Source: Actinomycetota bacterium
GTDB lineage: Bacteria > Acidobacteriota > Blastocatellia > Chloracidobacteriales > Chloracidobacteriaceae
NCBI GenBank assembly: GCA_013298335.1
Contig: JAAFHI010000061.1
Location: 1 to 9,828 of the forward strand
Length of the DNA stretch: 9,828 nt
Direction of reading: 5' to 3'
The translations under genes were made by a program, and so were the position numbers. Under the pieces are notes generated by a model, which saw nothing but the letters and a program-made list of their open reading frames with translations, had not been told where the DNA came from and did not search any database. This document shows, in pieces, positions 7,321 to 9,828 of this stretch. Every line of letters begins with the position of its first letter. Within the stretch, counting starts at the first letter, position 1.

Positions 7321-8079
7321 ATGCAAAGAACTTTTGAGGCTTCGAATAAACTCCACGTCGGCATCATCATGGACGGAAACGGGCGCTGGGCGCAGCAGCG
7401 CGGCCTCCCCCGCGTAGCCGGACACAAGGTCGGCGTCGAGGCCGTCCGGCGGGTCGTCGAAGCCGCGCCGAAACACGATATCGGCACGCTTACCCTCTAT
7501 GCCTTTTCCTCCGACAACTGGAAACGACCGGCCCCGGAAGTCTCGGCCCTGTTTCGCCTCCTGCTCGTCTACCTCAACCGCGAAACCCGGCGCTGCGTCG
7601 AAAACGGTGTCCGCCTGAGCGCCATCGGTCGCCGCGATCGGCTCACCCCGAACGTTCGAACCGCCCTTGAACGAACCGAAGCCGCCACCGCCACGGGATC
7701 GCAACTCCACGTCCGCATCGCGCTCGACTACTCCGGACGCGACGCCATTCTCGAGGCCGCCACCCGCCTGCGGGCCGACGAATCGGTGACGCGCGAATCC
7801 TTTGCCCAGGAACTTGGGCGAGTCATGAATCCGAACGGCGACGCGCCCGACGTGGACCTCGTCATCCGTTCGGGCGGCGAGCAGCGCCTGAGCGATTTTC
7901 TGCTGTGGGAATGCGCCTACGCCGAACTGCACTTCACCCGCCGCATGTGGCCCGACTTCGGCGACGCCGATCTGGCCGAGGCCCTCGAATTCTTCCGCGG
8001 TCGGGAACGCCGCTTCGGTGCCGTGCATGCGGCTGCCGGACCGATGCCCGAATCCGGGGAATCACGACTGGTCGCGTGA
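7321..8079 (+). CDS. uppS: Isoprenyl transferase / undecaprenyl diphosphate synthase
   Basis: This 252-residue protein has the normal length of cis-prenyltransferases. UppS condenses isopentenyl diphosphate units onto farnesyl diphosphate to give C55 undecaprenyl diphosphate, precursor of the lipid carrier for peptidoglycan and surface polysaccharide. Family signatures run in order: '[13 protein letters not shown]' with the catalytic aspartate D18, '[12 protein letters not shown]' (35-46), '[11 protein letters not shown]' (60-70), '[10 protein letters not shown]' (134-143) and '[20 protein letters not shown]' (183-202). R183, R189, S191 and E202 occupy the diphosphate/Mg-binding positions. 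AGGAG at 7306-7310 supports ATG 7321. It is 34 bases behind the regulator gene with no clear terminator between them, so it may be read through from there. Usually uppS precedes cdsA and dxr, but here it stands without them. Chain length (C55 or other) is inferred from the family. Confidence 0.95.
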   Translation: MQRTFEASNKLHVGIIMDGNGRWAQQRGLPRVAGHKVGVEAVRRVVEAAPKHDIGTLTLYAFSSDNWKRPAPEVSALFRLLLVYLNRETRRCVENGVRLSAIGRRDRLTPNVRTALERTEAATATGSQLHVRIALDYSGRDAILEAATRLRADESVTRESFAQELGRVMNPNGDAPDVDLVIRSGGEQRLSDFLLWECAYAELHFTRRMWPDFGDADLAEALEFFRGRERRFGAVHAAAGPMPESGESRLVA

Positions 8080-8088
8080 AAACCGATT

Positions 8089-8195
8089 CAACCCAAAGGC
8101 GCAAAGACACGAAGGAGCAAAGAATTGGAATCAGGCAACCTCCTCCGATTCTCCCCGACTCCCCGGCCTCTTTGCGTCTTTGCGTCTTTGCGTTG
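8089..8195. repeat. Inverted pair of octamer arrays (degenerate ACGCAAAG x4 / CTTTGCGT x3)
   Basis: Nine bases after the uppS stop begins a left array of four degenerate octamers ending in CAAAG or GAAG (8091-8098, 8099-8106, 8107-8114, 8115-8122). Three perfect CTTTGCGT copies form the right array at 8170-8193. With the flanking CA/TG, 8089-8114 can fold against 8170-8195: 22 of 26 positions are Watson-Crick, 2 are G-U and 2 are mismatches. The loop is about 55 bases. A run of A, not T, follows the right arm on the plus strand, so this is not a standard terminator for uppS. The unit is unrelated to that of the 1870-1987 element, but layout, size and position after a stop codon are the same. 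Role unknown. Confidence 0.88.
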
Positions 8196-8278
8196 AAAAA
8201 ATGCACCAGCGTCTTCTTTTGCCCATCGTGCATCACTTGTGATTGATTTCGCGGACGCTTTCATCTTTTCGCGCCCCG

Positions 8279-8285
8279 AAAGGAG
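8279..8285 (+). promoter_or_regulatory. Ribosome binding site of the PLP-enzyme gene
   Basis: AAAGGAG lies six bases before ATG 8292, the strongest Shine-Dalgarno in the window, and fixes this start. The bases between the octamer hairpin and this site (8196-8278) hold no gene I can support and no convincing promoter. Confidence 0.6.
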
Positions 8286-8291
8286 CCCACG

Positions 8292-9665
8292 ATGGCTCAG
8301 GAAACGCCGTCCGTGCTTGATCGCGCCTCGCTCGCCCTGCTGGGAGAGGCTCTTACCAAACTCGAATTCGGGTTCTCCGACCTCCCGCCCGCGGGAACAA
8401 CCGACGAGGCCCATCCCGAAACGGCGCGCGTTCTCGGCGAGGTGGCCGAGCGACTCTGGGACAACTTCCCCTACTTCCATCCGCTCTACGCCGGACAGAT
8501 GCTCAAGCCGCCGCACCCGATTGCGCGGACGGCCTACGCCATGGCGATGTGGATCAACCCCAATAACCACGCGCTCGACGGGGGCCGCGCCAGTTCGGTC
8601 ATGGAAAAGGAAGCCGTGGCCGGAATCGCCGCCATGTTCGGATTTCCCGAACATATCGGCCATCTCTGCGGCGGCGGCACGATGGCGAACCTCGAAGCCC
8701 TTTGGGTCGCGCACAAACTCCGCCCGAACGACACCATCCTCGCATCGGCGCAGTCGCACTACACCCACGAACGCATCTCCGGCGTGCTCGGCATACCCTT
8801 CGAATCGGTCGCGACCGACGGTCGTGGCCGCATGGACCTCGACGCCCTGCGCCACCGCCTCGAACGCGGCCACGTCGGAACCGTCGTGGTGACGCTCGGC
8901 ACGACGTCAACCGGATCGGTCGATCCCCTGCCGGAAATTCTCGAACTGCGCGATCTCTACGGTTTCCGCGTCCATGTCGACGCGGCCTACGGCGGCTACT
9001 TCACCCTCGTCGAGACACTCGAAGCCGACACCCGCCGGGCCTTCGCGGCCATCGGACAGGCCGATTCGGTCGTCATCGACCCGCACAAACACGGGCTGCA
9101 ACCCTACGGCTGCGGCTGCGTGGTGTTTCGCGATCCGAAGGTCGGCGCGCTCTACAAGCACGATTCGCCCTACACCTACTTCACGTCGGGCGAACTTCAT
9201 CTCGGCGAAATCAGCCTCGAATGCTCGCGTCCCGGCGCGGCGGCGGTGGGCCTCTGGGCAACCATGCGCCTGCTCCCGCTCGAACGCGGCGGCGAGTTCG
9301 CGCATGGCCTGCGCGACTCCCGCAAGGCGGCGCTTCAGCTTCACGCGAAACTCGCGGGCGACGAACGCTTCATCACGCCCTTCCAGCCCGAACTCGACAT
9401 CGTGGTCTGGGCCGTCAAGGGCAAGACCACGCGCGATTCGACCCGACTGGCGCGGGAAATCTTCCACGAGGCCGGATCGCACAACCTTCATCTCGCACTC
9501 GCGGAACTGCCGGTTGCGTTCTTCGATTTTGAATCGGCGGGCGTTACCGTGGACTCGAACACCGTCACCTGCCTGCGTTCGGTATTGATGAAACCCGAAC
9601 ACCTCGCCTGGATTGACCGGATATGGGAAATCCTGTCGGAGAGCGCCGATGCCGTCATCCGTTGA
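8292..9665 (+). CDS. Group II PLP-dependent decarboxylase-like enzyme, substrate unknown
   Basis: This 457-residue fold-type I PLP enzyme is related to glutamate, tyrosine and aromatic-amino-acid decarboxylases. Visible motifs in order are 'HPLYAGQM' (63-70), 'NNHALDGGRASSVMEKEAV' (91-109), 'CGGGTMANLEALW' (126-138, PLP phosphate contact), H156 in 'QSHYTHE' (expected to stack on the cofactor ring), 'TLGTTSTGSVDP' (201-212), D230 in 'HVDAAYGG' (pyridine nitrogen contact) and the Schiff-base lysine K266 in 'DPHKHGLQPYGCG'. All core PLP-binding residues are present, so it should be active. The reaction would be amino-acid decarboxylation, or a side activity such as sulfinoalanine or aspartate decarboxylation. 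The substrate cannot be read from sequence. It is a monocistronic-looking gene between two repeat-bearing intergenic regions, with no transporter or partner enzyme beside it. No signal peptide is seen, so it is cytoplasmic. Confidence 0.9.
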   Translation: MAQETPSVLDRASLALLGEALTKLEFGFSDLPPAGTTDEAHPETARVLGEVAERLWDNFPYFHPLYAGQMLKPPHPIARTAYAMAMWINPNNHALDGGRASSVMEKEAVAGIAAMFGFPEHIGHLCGGGTMANLEALWVAHKLRPNDTILASAQSHYTHERISGVLGIPFESVATDGRGRMDLDALRHRLERGHVGTVVVTLGTTSTGSVDPLPEILELRDLYGFRVHVDAAYGGYFTLVETLEADTRRAFAAIGQADSVVIDPHKHGLQPYGCGCVVFRDPKVGALYKHDSPYTYFTSGELHLGEISLECSRPGAAAVGLWATMRLLPLERGGEFAHGLRDSRKAALQLHAKLAGDERFITPFQPELDIVVWAVKGKTTRDSTRLAREIFHEAGSHNLHLALAELPVAFFDFESAGVTVDSNTVTCLRSVLMKPEHLAWIDRIWEILSESADAVIR

Positions 9666-9715
9666 GGAACTTCGCTAAAAATACAGCCCATGCGCTCGGG
9701 CGGGTGTGAAAGCAA

Positions 9716-9750
9716 AATGGACAATGAGACAGTTCGCCTCATTGTCCATT
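9716..9750. repeat. Perfect 13-bp hairpin after the PLP-enzyme gene (possible bidirectional terminator)
   Basis: AATGGACAATGAG at 9716-9728 is perfectly complementary to 9738-9750, with a 9-base loop. It lies 51 bases after the PLP-enzyme stop. There is a short A-run on its left (AAAA 9714-9717, T-rich on the minus strand) but no T-tract on the right. It may reduce transcription from one or both sides. The hairpin is certain; terminator function is inference. Confidence 0.75.
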
Positions 9751-9768
9751 CTCAATTCTCAATTCTCA
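9748..9768. repeat. Heptamer tandem array, ATTCTCA x3
   Basis: Three exact copies of ATTCTCA run from inside the right arm of the 9716-9750 hairpin to 9768, followed by a partial fourth (ATT). No clear inverted array is seen to the left, unlike the other two elements. This is the third intergenic region of the window with a 7-8 bp tandem unit. Confidence 0.85.
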
Positions 9769-9769
9769 A

Positions 9770-9791
9770 TTTCCCTACTGTTTCCCTACTG
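9770..9791. repeat. 11-bp direct tandem repeat, TTTCCCTACTG x2
   Basis: Two exact adjacent copies, 9770-9780 and 9781-9791, immediately follow the heptamer array. The second copy would overlap the stop codon of the possible minus-strand gene at the right edge. Confidence 0.85.
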
Positions 9792-9827
9792 CACGCCCTC
9801 TGCGGCGCGCCGCCGGGCTTCGTCCAC
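9786..9827 (-). CDS. Possible C-terminus of a convergent minus-strand gene (edge fragment)
   Basis: Read on the minus strand from the window edge, one frame gives 13 residues 'VDEARRRAAEGVQ' and then TAG at 9788-9786. The composition resembles a charged C-terminal helix, and a convergent gene would explain the hairpin and repeats between 9666 and 9785 as a shared 3' region. The fragment is far too short to identify, and other frames are also open briefly, so this is a weak call. Confidence 0.25.
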   Translation of the reverse strand: MDEARRRAAEGVQ

Positions 9828-9828
9828 G

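Noticed and set aside
8237..8265. Possible promoter upstream of the PLP-enzyme gene (TTGTGA at 8237-8242)
   Set aside because: No acceptable -10 hexamer lies 16-18 bases downstream; the match is not better than expected by chance.
8088..8873. Minus-strand open frame of 261 residues crossing the octamer hairpin and the PLP-enzyme start
   Set aside because: Its C-terminal part translates the repeat array and the rest opposes conserved PLP-enzyme motifs, so it is a chance frame.

Overview
The window is a GC-rich, almost fully coding stretch of a bacterial chromosome. Seven of its eight genes are complete, and every well-supported gene lies on the plus strand. The organism appears to be a diderm-type bacterium with a glycan-decorated envelope, judging from an exported tricorn-like protease, WbpA/TviB- and WbpP/TviC-like nucleotide-sugar enzymes and an undecaprenyl diphosphate synthase. 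The protein styles (tricorn homologue, six-helix membrane protein paired with a winged-helix regulator, 'GGGTMANLEALW' PLP enzyme) resemble Acidobacteriota, Planctomycetota and related uncultured phyla. That placement is an impression from motif style, not a computed assignment. No phage, transposase, CRISPR array, tRNA or rRNA is visible.

Layout: (a) 2-529, C-terminal part of a HemS/ChuS-like heme-utilisation protein; (b) 545-1867, nucleotide-sugar 6-dehydrogenase; (c) 1868-2021, intergenic region occupied by a long inverted pair of heptamer arrays; (d) 2022-5249, exported tricorn-like protease; (e) 5260-6204, NAD-dependent sugar-nucleotide epimerase; (f) 6205-6283, intergenic region with a near-consensus sigma70-type promoter; (g) 6284-6895 and 6885-7286, overlapping genes for a membrane protein and a winged-helix regulator; (h) 7321-8079, uppS; (i) 8080-8291, intergenic region with a second inverted pair of short-repeat arrays, built from an octamer; (j) 8292-9665, group II PLP-dependent decarboxylase-like enzyme; (k) 9666-9828, intergenic region with a perfect hairpin, a heptamer array and an 11-bp tandem repeat, and possibly the tail of a convergent minus-strand gene.

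How the genes fit together: the dehydrogenase and epimerase could jointly make a UDP-N-acetylhexosaminuronic acid (UDP-GlcNAcA or UDP-GalNAcA). UppS makes the precursor of the lipid carrier on which such sugars are assembled, so envelope or exopolysaccharide synthesis is the most coherent theme. The protease, the membrane-protein/regulator pair and the PLP enzyme have no obvious part in that pathway. The most unusual non-coding signal is that each of the three longest intergenic regions holds an array of a different 7- or 8-bp unit. Two of these are matched by an inverted, diverged array so that the transcript could fold into a long hairpin directly after a stop codon.
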